A stretch of 64,000 nucleotides of DNA from Aeromicrobium sp. Root236 (GCF_001428805.1 NZ_LMIS01000001.1:2096976-2160975); one strand, 5' to 3'; positions 16,321 through 24,380 are shown, counted from the first letter of the stretch. Numbers and translations: made by a program. The notes: generated by a model not told the origin, from the letters alone.

Positions 16321-16752
16321 ATGACGACGCTGAGATCCGACAGCTCGCGATCGCTGGTGAGCCTCACGGGCCAGGAGTGCCTCGAGCTCCTCGGCACCAC
16401 GACAGTGGGGCACCTCGCGTTCGTCGATCACGAGGGGCAACAGCTGATCCCGGCGAACTACGCCGTGCTCGACGGTGCGATCTACCTCCGTACTGCACCT
16501 GGAGGGATCCTCGCGCAGCTCATGCACGGGCACCCGGACGTGGCCTTTGGCATTGAGCACCAGGACGAGTTCCGCCGCGGCTGGAACGTCACGGCGCGCG
16601 GCCCGGCCGCCGGCGTGGAGGATAGGGCCACCATCAACCGCGTCCTGGGGCACAGGCGGCTCCGGCCGTGGGCCGGCGGCGTGCGTCCCCTCGTCATCAG
16701 GGTGACCCCGTTGTCCCTGGCAGGTCGCCGCGTCAGCGGCAACACCAACTGA
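16321..16752 (+). CDS. pyridoxamine 5'-phosphate oxidase-like flavin split-barrel protein
   Basis: 143 residues matching the short one-domain PPOX family: CLELLGTTTVGHLAFVDHEG at the start, a beta-barrel core with PANYAVLDGAIYLRT, and FGIEHQDEFRRGWNVTARG with the conserved GW-V-G pattern. Such proteins bind FMN, F420 or heme degradation intermediates and are frequent members of the mycobacterial DosR regulon; the cofactor here is unknown. AAGGGA lies about 7 bases before the ATG. It is divergent from DoxX with DevR-like boxes between. Confidence 0.85.
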   Translation: MTTLRSDSSRSLVSLTGQECLELLGTTTVGHLAFVDHEGQQLIPANYAVLDGAIYLRTAPGGILAQLMHGHPDVAFGIEHQDEFRRGWNVTARGPAAGVEDRATINRVLGHRRLRPWAGGVRPLVIRVTPLSLAGRRVSGNTN

Positions 16753-16793
16753 GCGACGGTCACCCGCCTGTCAGATGCTCGCCACCGCCGCAG

Positions 16794-17321
16794 CTATCCG
16801 GCCGCACGGTCCGGGACGACCATGAGCTGGTCGGCGATGTGCCGCGCCCATGCGTCGACCTGGTCCCAGTCGCGGTGATCGCCGGGAAGGGCATGCACAG
16901 CCTTGATGGCCGTCCGCTCGACCCAGCTGAGGTGCGTGGTGTCGAGGCGGCCTCCGAAGATCTTGTGCTCGACTGCCTGTCCGGATGTGACCATCGCATC
17001 CGCAGAGATGATCTGGGCGTTCTCACTCTCGACGTCGGATATCGGACCGGTGCTGAAGAGCCAGAGGTCGAACAGCGCGGCATCCTTCACGTACGTGAGG
17101 GCGCGCGCCGCGGAGTGCATCCAGTGGCTGAAGTAGATCGCGCTGCCGAGCACGACCGCATCGGCGTCGTCGAAGGCGCGAAGATCGCTCAGGTCCGACC
17201 GCACGACGTCCCACCCATCAGGGAGGGCTTCGGCCAGGGTCACGGCGAGGCGATCAGCGATCTCGCAGGTGCCGCCGTGCCGGCTGGCTGCGGCGACGAC
17301 CAACGAGCGGCAGGCTCGCAC
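16794..17321 (-). CDS. flavodoxin-domain protein (HemG/protoporphyrinogen oxidase-like)
   Basis: 175 residues. An N-terminal LVVAAASRHGGTCEIADRLA strand-loop-helix replaces the usual T-x-[ST]-x-x-G-x-T phosphate loop of flavodoxins, followed by AVVLGSAIYFSHWM, the second FMN loop with aromatic residues, and LWLFSTGPI. This fits the menaquinone-dependent protoporphyrinogen oxidase/flavodoxin family found in dormancy regulons. The GTG start (17321) is one base past the Usp stop, so it is the second gene of a Usp-flavodoxin operon driven from the DevR box at 18247. It converges with the split-barrel gene. Confidence 0.78.
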   Translation of the reverse strand: MRACRSLVVAAASRHGGTCEIADRLAVTLAEALPDGWDVVRSDLSDLRAFDDADAVVLGSAIYFSHWMHSAARALTYVKDAALFDLWLFSTGPISDVESENAQIISADAMVTSGQAVEHKIFGGRLDTTHLSWVERTAIKAVHALPGDHRDWDQVDAWARHIADQLMVVPDRAAG

Positions 17322-17322
17322 G

Positions 17323-18168
17323 TCAGGCTCCCCGGTAGTCGGACGGGACGATCGCGACCGGGCAACCGGCTCGCCGCAGCACCTGCATCGCGAGCGGCCG
17401 CGTCAGGGCGAACGAGAGGGTCCGGGAGTGCGGGCGACCCACGACCACGAGCTCGGCGTGTGCGCTGGCGGCGACGATGGCCTGCTCAGCACCGTCGACG
17501 ATGAAGGCGCGAATCACCCGGACGTCGGGGTACATCTCGCCCCAGCCGGCGAGCACCTCCGCGATGTTGGCGCGGATCGCCTCGGCGTCTGCTGCCAGCG
17601 TCGCCGGCGGGGTCGCGTGGAGCACGTGCAGCTCGTGCCCCCGCACCAGGGCCTGCTCGAAGGCGTACGTCAAGGGCCCGGTCGCGGACGTGTCGCCATC
17701 CAGCGTGACCACCACGCCACCTCGCGGCGGCGCCGGATAGGCGATCTCCGGGACCACGACGACGGGGCACGGCGCGTGCCGCGCCATGTGGCGGGCCACC
17801 CCGCCACCGAGCATCCGGTCGTACCACGGGATGTCGTCGGCTCCGATGACCAGCAGGTGTGCGTCGACGGTCGCGGCCTCGAGCGCCTCTACGACGGTGG
17901 AGGTTGACAGCTCGTACGCGATCGAGGGGACCGCGACCTCCTGGTCGAGGAGCTCCCGCGCGTCGTCGAGGACCTTCTGCCCTGCAGCGTGGAGGGCGTC
18001 GAGGTCGGCAGGGCTGAGGTAGGCGTTCACGCCCTGGAGCGGCACGCCAGCCGCGTGCACGACCAGCATCTCGACGTCGCTGCGTAGTGCCTCACGCAGC
18101 GCGAACCGGAGTGCCGTGGGCTGCTTGTCGGCGATGCCGATGACGACGGGCCTTCTCGGACTGTTCAT
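17323..18168 (-). CDS. tandem universal stress protein
   Basis: 281 residues with two Usp domains (about 8-140 and 150-280). The first ends with LVIGADD...LGGGVARHMARHAPCPVVVVP, and the second with VVGRPHS...CPVAIVP, the positions of the ATP-binding G-x2-G-x9-G loop; the second copy has lost most of its glycines, so at most one domain may bind ATP. AGGAGGAGAC sits directly before ATG 18168. It leads the operon with the flavodoxin gene and shares the 18169-18312 promoter region with divergent devS. Tandem Usp proteins are hallmark members of DosR regulons. Confidence 0.88.
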   Translation of the reverse strand: MNSPRRPVVIGIADKQPTALRFALREALRSDVEMLVVHAAGVPLQGVNAYLSPADLDALHAAGQKVLDDARELLDQEVAVPSIAYELSTSTVVEALEAATVDAHLLVIGADDIPWYDRMLGGGVARHMARHAPCPVVVVPEIAYPAPPRGGVVVTLDGDTSATGPLTYAFEQALVRGHELHVLHATPPATLAADAEAIRANIAEVLAGWGEMYPDVRVIRAFIVDGAEQAIVAASAHAELVVVGRPHSRTLSFALTRPLAMQVLRRAGCPVAIVPSDYRGA

Positions 18169-18246
18169 GTCTCCTCCTGGGCGGCTGGTCCTTCCACGAT
18201 CGCCGCAGAGGCCTCCCGACGGCATGGGCCACCGTCCACGGTCTGC

Positions 18247-18260
18247 AGGACCTAGGTCCC
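18247..18260. promoter_or_regulatory. DevR box between usp and devS
   Basis: AGGACCTAGGTCCC matches 13 of 14 positions of the local consensus. It is centred 85 bases before usp and 60 before devS, so it can serve both divergent promoters. Confidence 0.72.
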
Positions 18261-18312
18261 CGGCCCATACGCGCGTAGTGTGACGAGACACCCAGGTGCG
18301 ACCAGGAGTCTC

Positions 18313-19995
18313 ATGACCGACGAGCGCGCGACCGGCCCCACCCTCGACTTCGAGGCGGTGCTCGCCCAGTTCGTCGAGCGCGCGCAGCAGCTGATCGCCT
18401 CCCAGTCACGCCTGCGGGACCTGATCCGGGTCAACAACGACCTGACCAGCAAGCTCGACCTGCCGACCGTCCTCCACCGCATCGTCGAGATCGGCATGGA
18501 GCTCCTGAACGCCCGCTACGCCGCCATGGGTGTCATCGGTGACGAACGGCGCCTCGAGCAGTTCATCCACATCGGGATGGACCCGGACGTGATCGCGCAG
18601 ATCGACCACCTTCCCGAGGGCAAGGGCCTGCTGGGAGCCCTGATCGACGATCCGCACCCCGTGCGGTTGCGGAAGATCGCGGACGACGGTCGATCGAGTG
18701 GCTTCCCGGATCACCATCCACCCATGGAGAACTTCCTGGGGGTGCCGATCCGCGTACGAGACGAGGTCTACGGCAACCTCTACCTGACCGACAGCCTGAA
18801 CGGCGCGTTCTCGGCCGAGGACGAAGAGCTGGCGCAGGCGCTCGCGGCCACCGCGGGCATCGCCATCGAGAACGCGCGCCTGTTCGACGACTCGGCCTAC
18901 CGCGAACGCTGGTCGTCCGCTCTGGCGGACACCGCCCGTCGGCTCATGCGTGACGAGGAGGAGGAGGAACACCTCGGCGTCATAGTCGAGCAGGTCCAGA
19001 AGCTCGCCGAGGCCGACCTGGTCAGCATCGGCCGGATCACCCTGTCGGGCGACGAGATCTATGTCGATCGCGCGTCCGGGACCGGCGCGGACGACCTCAT
19101 GACGATGTCGTTCCCTCTTGAGGGCACGTTCGCCGGCGACGCCATCGCGTCGGGCGAGCCGATCCTGGTCAGCGAGTCGAGCGAGTTCCAGGCCCATGGC
19201 TTCGCGCAGCACGCCCTGCTGGGCAACTCGGTCGTCATCCCGTTCACCCACGGAGACGTTCCAGCAGGCGTGCTCACGCTCTCGCGTGCGGTCGGGCGAC
19301 CTCCGTTCAGCGTTCGCGACCTGGACATGGGCGCCTCGTTCGCGAGCCACATCAGCGTCGCGATCGACCGGGCCGAGTCACGGCGAGGGCGCCGCCGGGT
19401 GGCCCTGCTCGAGGACCGCAGCCGCATCGCGCGCGACCTCCACGACCACGTGATCCAGCGGCTGTTCGGGACCGGGCTCAGCCTGCAGGCCGCCGCTGCC
19501 GGCGCCGACCCCGAGACCGCCGGACGCATCACGGCGCAGATCACCGAGATCGACAGCGCCATCGCCCAGATCCGGCAGAGCATCTTCGCGATGCAACGAG
19601 ACCCCGAGACGACCACGGTGAGCCTTCGCGCCCGCATCCTCGAGATCATCGACCGGGTGTCCGACCAGCTCACGACCCGGCCGCGCGTGACGTTCCTGGG
19701 ACCCGTGGACCTGATGGTCTCCGGGGACCTCACCGATGACGTGGCGGCCGTCGTCACGGAGTCGCTCGCCAACGCCGTACGCCATGCCGGTCCCGCCCAG
19801 GTCTCGGTCACGATCGCCGCGGTGTCGGGCGAGATCAGCATCGAGGTCGTGGACGACGGCGTGGGACCGGGGTCATCGCCTCGGCTCAGCGGGCTGTCCA
19901 ACCTGCGCCAGCGGGCCGAGGCGCGCGGAGGTGAGTTCGAGATCCGCGCTGCCCCCGGAGGAGGTACGCGCGTCTCCTGGATCGTGCCGACCTGA
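18313..19995 (+). CDS. devS: DevS/DosS-type GAF sensor histidine kinase
   Basis: 560 residues: GAF-A (~55-195), GAF-B (~215-355), HisKA_3 dimerisation domain with RIARDLHDHVIQRLF (phospho-acceptor His377) and HATPase_c (~465-560, VVDDGVG and GLSNLRQRA). GAF-A keeps FPDHHPPM and GNLYLT: His135 and Tyr157 align, with the same spacing of 22, to heme ligand His149 and distal Tyr171 of Mycobacterium tuberculosis DosS, so a heme-based oxygen/NO/CO or redox sensor is likely. AGGAG 5 bases upstream fixes ATG 18313. It is convergent with devR (3 bases between stops) rather than in an operon with it. Confidence 0.9.
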   Translation: MTDERATGPTLDFEAVLAQFVERAQQLIASQSRLRDLIRVNNDLTSKLDLPTVLHRIVEIGMELLNARYAAMGVIGDERRLEQFIHIGMDPDVIAQIDHLPEGKGLLGALIDDPHPVRLRKIADDGRSSGFPDHHPPMENFLGVPIRVRDEVYGNLYLTDSLNGAFSAEDEELAQALAATAGIAIENARLFDDSAYRERWSSALADTARRLMRDEEEEEHLGVIVEQVQKLAEADLVSIGRITLSGDEIYVDRASGTGADDLMTMSFPLEGTFAGDAIASGEPILVSESSEFQAHGFAQHALLGNSVVIPFTHGDVPAGVLTLSRAVGRPPFSVRDLDMGASFASHISVAIDRAESRRGRRRVALLEDRSRIARDLHDHVIQRLFGTGLSLQAAAAGADPETAGRITAQITEIDSAIAQIRQSIFAMQRDPETTTVSLRARILEIIDRVSDQLTTRPRVTFLGPVDLMVSGDLTDDVAAVVTESLANAVRHAGPAQVSVTIAAVSGEISIEVVDDGVGPGSSPRLSGLSNLRQRAEARGGEFEIRAAPGGGTRVSWIVPT

Positions 19996-19998
19996 GGG

Positions 19999-20640
19999 TC
20001 AGCGGTCGTCGAGCAGCCTGCTGGCGAAGACCGCCGCCTGGGTCCGCCGCTCCAACCCGAGCTTCGACAGCACGTTGGACATGTAGTTCTTGATCGTCTT
20101 CTCGGCGAGGAACAGCCGCTCGCCGATCTGCCGGTTGGTCAGCCCTTCGGCGACGAGCTCGAGGATGCGTCGCTCCTGCGCCGTCAGGCTCTTGAGCTCG
20201 TCGGGTTCCTCCGGCGCGCCTTCTCGAAGACGTTCCATGACCTTCGCCGTCACGCTCGGGTCGAGGAGCGAGCCGCCGGTTGCGACATGACGAACCGCGG
20301 CGATCAGGTCCTGGCCGGTGACCTGCTTGAGGACGTATCCCGCGGCGCCGGCCATGATCGCGGCGAAGAGTGCCTCGTCGTCGTCGAACGACGTGAGGAT
20401 GATGGCCCTGGTCTCCGGATGCGCCGAGCGGATCTGGCGACAGACCTCGATGCCGCTGCCGTCCGGCAACCGCGCATCGAGCACGGCGACGTCAGGGGTG
20501 AGTGCCGGGATCCTGGCCAACGCGGCGCTGGCCGTCCCGGCCTCGCCGACCACCTCGATGTCGCCGCCGCTCTCGAGCAGCTGGCGGAGTCCCGTCCGGA
20601 CGACCTCGTGGTCATCCAGCAGGAAGACGCGGATCGTCAT
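19999..20640 (-). CDS. devR: DevR/DosR-type NarL/FixJ response regulator
   Basis: 213 residues. The receiver domain has acidic residues Asp9/Asp10, phospho-acceptor Asp55 (VAVLDARLPDG), and Lys105 in GYVLKQ. The LuxR-type helix-turn-helix reads LTAQERRILELVAEGLTNRQIGE and the recognition helix AEKTIKNYMS carries Lys181, Lys184 and Asn185, the residues that in DosR contact the GGGACT half-site. The protein aligns with M. tuberculosis DosR along its length, with FLAEKT and LERRTQAAVFA. It presumably binds the GGGACC/GGTCCC boxes around it. A box 62 bases before its own ATG suggests autoregulation. Confidence 0.92.
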   Translation of the reverse strand: MTIRVFLLDDHEVVRTGLRQLLESGGDIEVVGEAGTASAALARIPALTPDVAVLDARLPDGSGIEVCRQIRSAHPETRAIILTSFDDDEALFAAIMAGAAGYVLKQVTGQDLIAAVRHVATGGSLLDPSVTAKVMERLREGAPEEPDELKSLTAQERRILELVAEGLTNRQIGERLFLAEKTIKNYMSNVLSKLGLERRTQAAVFASRLLDDR

Positions 20641-20695
20641 CGATTCTCCTCGAGTGGCTGACCCTCAGTATTCGCCGGCTCCGGTGGAGTGTCGA

Positions 20696-20709
20696 GGGTC
20701 CAAGGTCCC
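20696..20709. promoter_or_regulatory. DevR box in the devR promoter
   Basis: GGGTCCAAGGTCCC differs from the consensus at one position and is centred 62 bases before the devR ATG, between devR and the end of adhP. Positive autoregulation is the expected reading. Confidence 0.68.
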
Positions 20710-20728
20710 GCGACCCCCCGTGGCCCGC

Positions 20729-21739
20729 TCAGAGCTCGAACACCAGGCGAGCCGCGATGCCGCCGGTCAGCAGCTCCGCGATCGCCTCGTTGACCTGGTC
20801 GAGCTTGCGGCCCTCGGCGATGACCCGTGTACGCCCACGCGCGTGCAGCGCGAAGACCTCGGTCAGGTCCTGGCGCGTGCCGACGATCGAGCCGATGATC
20901 TCGATGCCCTTGAGCACGGTGTCGAAGATCGGGATGCTCATGGTGCCGTCCGCCGGGAGCGCGACGCACACGAGTCGGCCACCCCGGCTCAACGACGCGA
21001 AGGCCTGCTCGAACGCCGACGGCGAGACCGCGTACGCCAGTGCGACATCTGCGCCGCCGAGTGCGGCGATCGCCGCGACGGGGTCCTCGGTCGCCGCGTT
21101 GACGACGTGGTCGGCCCCGAGTGCGGTGGCCAGCTCGAGCTTCTCGTCGTCGATGTCGACCGCGATCACGACGGCACCCACCAGGCGGGCGTACTGGACG
21201 GCCAGGTGGCCGAGGCCACCGATGCCGAAGACCGCGACGGTCTCGCCGGGCTGCACGTGCGCGACCTTGATCGACTTGTACGCCGTGAGGCCCGCGCAGC
21301 TGAGCGGGGCGGCGTCGAACGGCTCGACGCCCTCCGGCACGCGTACGGCGAAGTCGGCGTCGACGAGGGCGTACTCGGCGAACGCGCCGTCGATCGAGTA
21401 ACCACTGTTGAGCTGGCTCTCGCACAGCGTCTCGCGACCGTCGATGCAGTAGCGGCAGTGCCCACAGGCGTGGCCGAGCCAGGCGATCGAGACCCGGTCG
21501 CCGACCACGTGGGCGGTGACCTGTGCGCCGAGCTTCTCGACGATGCCGACGCCTTCGTGTCCGGGGACGAACGGCGGAATCGGCTTGACCGGCCAGTCAC
21601 CTTGGGCGGCATGGATGTCGGTGTGGCACAGGCCGCAGGCCTCGATGCGTACGAGGACCTCACCGATCCCTGGCTGTGGGACCGGACGTTCCTGGATCTC
21701 GAGGGGCTGGCCCAGGGCGGTGACAACGGCGGCTCTCAT
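20729..21739 (-). CDS. adhP: zinc-dependent alcohol dehydrogenase, AdhP type
   Basis: 336 residues, the exact length of Escherichia coli AdhP, with CGLCHTDIHAAQGDW and GHEGVG (catalytic zinc ligands), CGHCRYCIDGRETLC (the four structural-zinc cysteines) and the Rossmann motif GIGGLG, followed by IAVDIDD for NAD preference. It interconverts primary alcohols and aldehydes. GAGGAGTC precedes the ATG. A fully symmetric DevR box lies 94 bases upstream, so it is probably induced by low oxygen, when it could dispose of reducing equivalents. Confidence 0.92.
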   Translation of the reverse strand: MRAAVVTALGQPLEIQERPVPQPGIGEVLVRIEACGLCHTDIHAAQGDWPVKPIPPFVPGHEGVGIVEKLGAQVTAHVVGDRVSIAWLGHACGHCRYCIDGRETLCESQLNSGYSIDGAFAEYALVDADFAVRVPEGVEPFDAAPLSCAGLTAYKSIKVAHVQPGETVAVFGIGGLGHLAVQYARLVGAVVIAVDIDDEKLELATALGADHVVNAATEDPVAAIAALGGADVALAYAVSPSAFEQAFASLSRGGRLVCVALPADGTMSIPIFDTVLKGIEIIGSIVGTRQDLTEVFALHARGRTRVIAEGRKLDQVNEAIAELLTGGIAARLVFEL

Positions 21740-21821
21740 GACGACTCCTCGTGAGGTGGAAAGGGGGTTGCTCCCACCTCAGTCGGTGTCGTGGATCCGG
21801 CGTAGGGCACGTGCGCCCGGA

Positions 21822-21845
21822 TGTCAGGGACCTAGGTCCCTGACA
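21822..21845. promoter_or_regulatory. DevR box before adhP, a 24-base perfect palindrome
   Basis: The 14-base core GGGACCTAGGTCCC (21827-21840) is extended by five more symmetric bases on each side (TGTCA and its complement). The TAG stop codon of the upstream GNAT gene (21834-21832 on the minus strand) is the centre of the palindrome. A related near-palindrome GGGCACGTGCGCCC lies at 21805-21818. Confidence 0.82.
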
Positions 21846-22431
21846 CATCCATCAGGGCACGCGCATGCGCTGCGCAGCGGTGGCGGACGGACGAGGCCTC
21901 GACCACGGCAGGTGACGAGGCGGTGCTCATCCGGACCGACACCTCACCGTGGCTGGTGTGCAGGTCGATCGCGAATCCCGCGTCCGTGAAGACCGCCATC
22001 ATCGGATGGTTGATCGCCAGGACGTCGGCGACGAGCCACTGCACGCCGGCGGCTCGGGCCTCGTCCGCGATCCGTTCGAGGAGCAGCGTCGCGACGCCGA
22101 GGCCGTGTGCGTCGTCGGCCACGAGGAACGCGACCTCCGAGGTGATCTCGTCGCACGGCTCCACGTCGGCGACTCCGATCAACCGATCATCGACCTCGAC
22201 CAGGAACACCGCCGGCGCATCGAGCGGAGCGAAGAGATGGTCGAGGTGACTCGTCACGGCACCCCTTCCGCTCGTGAAGAAGCGGGTGTAGAGATTCGCC
22301 GCGCTCGTGCACGCGTACATGGCGGTGACGGCGGCCCGGTCCGCACGCGTCATGGGGCGGACGCAGGCCGCACGGCCGTCCGTGAGCAGCTCGAATCTCA
22401 GGGCGTCTCGATCGGGAGCGGTGGTCGGCAT
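21832..22431 (-). CDS. GNAT N-acetyltransferase (protein-acetyltransferase-like)
   Basis: 199 residues. Residues ~22-165 form a GNAT domain: RPMTRADRAAVTAMYACTS with LYTRFF at the start, as in the GNAT part of Pat-type protein acetyltransferases, and the acetyl-CoA loop DAHGLGVATLLLERI. A ~35-residue C-terminal tail rich in Ala/Arg is extra. The substrate is unknown, but cAMP- and stress-linked Pat enzymes acetylate acyl-CoA synthetases. A partial DevR box lies 42 bases upstream and its own stop codon sits inside the adhP operator, tying it to the regulon. Confidence 0.8.
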   Translation of the reverse strand: MPTTAPDRDALRFELLTDGRAACVRPMTRADRAAVTAMYACTSAANLYTRFFTSGRGAVTSHLDHLFAPLDAPAVFLVEVDDRLIGVADVEPCDEITSEVAFLVADDAHGLGVATLLLERIADEARAAGVQWLVADVLAINHPMMAVFTDAGFAIDLHTSHGEVSVRMSTASSPAVVEASSVRHRCAAHARALMDVSGT

Positions 22432-22466
22432 GACCCGAGTGTCCGGCCGAGCTCGTCGTGACGGCA

Positions 22467-22480
22467 GGGTCCAAGTGCCC
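22467..22480. promoter_or_regulatory. partial DevR box before the GNAT gene
   Basis: GGGTCCAAGTGCCC keeps the left half-site and centre, while the right half is GTGCCC instead of GGTCCC (10 of 14). It is centred 42 bases before the GNAT ATG. Confidence 0.5.
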
Positions 22481-22485
22481 GACGA

Positions 22486-22504
22486 CGCGGGATGTTCTCC
22501 CGCG
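22486..22504 (-). terminator. hairpin after the second DoxX gene
   Basis: CGCGGGA and TCCCGCG (22486-22492 and 22498-22504) flank a 5-base loop 23 bases past the stop of the leftward DoxX gene. It separates that gene from the GNAT promoter. Confidence 0.6.
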
Positions 22505-22526
22505 CGCCGGGCGTCACGCGTACGGG

Positions 22527-22940
22527 CTAGTACCAGCTGATCAGCGGGTTGGTGATCGTGTAGGGCGCGAAGTCGCTGCCCAGGATGTAGAAGATGGCGA
22601 GCGCACCACCGGCGAGGGCGACGTCCTTGTTGAACTGGACCATCTCCATCATCTTGTTGGTCGCGTCGGTCTCCTTCCAGAACGCGTGCATCATGACGGC
22701 CGTGATGACCAGCAGGATCGCGATACCGAGAGCGCCGATGTCACCCCAGATGCCGAAGACGATCGACACGGCGCCGAGGATCATGGCCACGCCGCTGATC
22801 TGGACCATGAGCTTCGCGTTGGACAGCCCGCGCGACTCCGCGTAGCCGGTCATCGCCGCGGTCTGGGTCAGGTGGCCGATGCCCGATCCGACAAGCAGGT
22901 AGGCGAACAAGATGCGTCCGATGAGGAAGATTTCGTCCAT
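22527..22940 (-). CDS. DoxX-like membrane protein (second copy)
   Basis: 137 residues with four hydrophobic helices: RILFAYLLVGSGIGHLTQ, then MVQISGVAMILGAVSIVFG, IAILLVITAVMMHAFW and a last segment near residues 110-130. The helix-1 SGxGHL and the HAFW motif are typical of short DoxX proteins. Function unknown; possibly quinone- or redox-linked. GAGAGG precedes the ATG. It lacks an obvious DevR box upstream, so I place it outside the regulon despite its position. It is divergent from the next gene. Confidence 0.78.
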   Translation of the reverse strand: MDEIFLIGRILFAYLLVGSGIGHLTQTAAMTGYAESRGLSNAKLMVQISGVAMILGAVSIVFGIWGDIGALGIAILLVITAVMMHAFWKETDATNKMMEMVQFNKDVALAGGALAIFYILGSDFAPYTITNPLISWY

Positions 22941-23043
22941 GAGGTGCCTCTCAGATGGTTGAGCCGTCAATCGGGCAGTCTGGCCCTCCCTGCACGACGC
23001 GTCAAGGACCGGCTGACGCAGTGCGGTGTGGGAGGGTGGCTGC

Positions 23044-23568
23044 GTGAAACCGGTCAGCCCGCTCTGGTACTTGACGGCCTTCCTCTTCGCACTCGGCAGC
23101 GTCGTGCTCGCCACGGTCGTCGCCGCCGGCGCGTGGGACCCGGTGCGCGAGGTCACCGTGACGCCGACGACTGTTCGCGCTGACGCCCAGGGCAAGACCC
23201 TCGTCGTGTTCACCGACATCCTCCAGCCGGACCGCGACGTGACCTGCCGGGCCACCGGACGCGACAAGAAGCCGGTCGACATCCCGGCCGCGGCGCTCGA
23301 CATCCAGGTCGACAACGAGGGCAACCAGTGGCACCTGATCGGGCTCCTCGGCGCGGGCAGGACCGGCATGCGGGTGCACTGCACCCCGCGCGACAGGCGC
23401 GTGGACAACGCGTCGTACGGCTGGGCCACGGTGACCGGTTTCGAGTCCCGCGCCAACGACGCCAAGGGCATCGGCATCCTGGGCGTCACGGTGGCCGCGG
23501 CGTTTGCGGGGTACGTGTTCTGGTGTCGTCGCCAACAGCGTCAGGAGACCGTCCGTGAATCTGCTTGA
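23044..23568 (+). CDS. membrane-anchored protein of unknown function
   Basis: 174 residues with a transmembrane segment at ~8-30 and another at ~145-165; the ~110 residues between, probably extracytoplasmic, contain two Cys (CRATGRDKK and VHCTPRD) that could form a disulfide. GTG 23044 is preferred to an upstream ATG because GGGAGG lies about 8 bases before it. It overlaps the next gene by 14 bases, so the two are coupled. I do not recognise the family. Confidence 0.68.
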   Translation: MKPVSPLWYLTAFLFALGSVVLATVVAAGAWDPVREVTVTPTTVRADAQGKTLVVFTDILQPDRDVTCRATGRDKKPVDIPAAALDIQVDNEGNQWHLIGLLGAGRTGMRVHCTPRDRRVDNASYGWATVTGFESRANDAKGIGILGVTVAAAFAGYVFWCRRQQRQETVRESA

Positions 23569-24352
23569 GACCTACGTGCGCGGATGGCACGAAGCCGCTG
23601 AGGCGATCATCGCCCTCGCTGCCGAGCTCGACGACGCCGACTGGGCGCGCCAGACCGACTGCACGGAGTGGACCGTCAAGGACGTCGTGGCTCACGTCGC
23701 CCATCTCGAGACCGAGCTGTGCCACTCCGCGCAGAACACGTACGACAGCGCCGCAGGTACGGACGTCACCTCGTCCTACACCGCGACCGGTGTCGCCGCC
23801 CGCCGCGACCGCACGCCGGCCGAGCTCGTCGCGGAGCTCGCCTCGGCCGTCGAGCTGCGAGCGAGCCGGCTGGCCGACCTGCCCGACGATCCATCGGCCC
23901 TGGCACCGGTCACCCCGGGCGGCGTCGCGTGGAGCTGGGACACGCTGCTGCGCAACCGCTCGGTCGACGTGTGGGTGCACGAGCAGGACATCCGGCGGGC
24001 CACCGGGCGACCCGGCGGCCTCGACAGCACCGGTGCGCACGTCGCCGTGATGACGTTCTCGTTCGCGATGCCGTACGTCCTGGGCAAGAAGGTCAAGCCG
24101 CCGGCGCTGTCGACCGTGCGGTGGAACGTGACCGGCGAGACGCCGCTCGAGCTCGTCGTGCGGGTCGGCGAGGACGGCCGGGCGAGCGCGATCGAGACCC
24201 TCGACGAACCGTCCGCCACGCTGACGATGTCGACCGAGGCGTTCACGGTGCTGACGGCCGGGCGTCGCACGCCCGACCAGCTGGACATCACGATCGAGGG
24301 CGACGAGGAGCTCGCGCGGGCGACCCTCGACGCCATGCCGATCATGTCCTGA
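23555..24352 (+). CDS. maleylpyruvate isomerase family mycothiol-dependent enzyme
   Basis: 265 residues. The N-terminal DinB-like four-helix fold has WARQTDCTEWTVKDVVAHVAHLE, with the metal-binding His pattern (V-x-H-V-x-H), and WVHEQDIRRATG supplies the third His. The C-terminal ~100 residues form the small alpha/beta domain of the mycothiol-dependent maleylpyruvate isomerase family. Members use or bind mycothiol, the actinobacterial thiol; the substrate here is unknown. GTG 23555 with AGGAG 8 bases upstream is used, giving a 14-base overlap with the membrane protein gene. Confidence 0.82.
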   Translation: MNLLETYVRGWHEAAEAIIALAAELDDADWARQTDCTEWTVKDVVAHVAHLETELCHSAQNTYDSAAGTDVTSSYTATGVAARRDRTPAELVAELASAVELRASRLADLPDDPSALAPVTPGGVAWSWDTLLRNRSVDVWVHEQDIRRATGRPGGLDSTGAHVAVMTFSFAMPYVLGKKVKPPALSTVRWNVTGETPLELVVRVGEDGRASAIETLDEPSATLTMSTEAFTVLTAGRRTPDQLDITIEGDEELARATLDAMPIMS

Positions 24353-24380
24353 CCGGCGGATCTTCCTCTACGCTGGCGCG

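Noticed and set aside
22527-22940. Second DoxX gene as a DevR regulon member
   Set aside because: No GGGACC/GGTCCC-type box lies in the 100 bases before its start; only its position next to the regulon suggested it.
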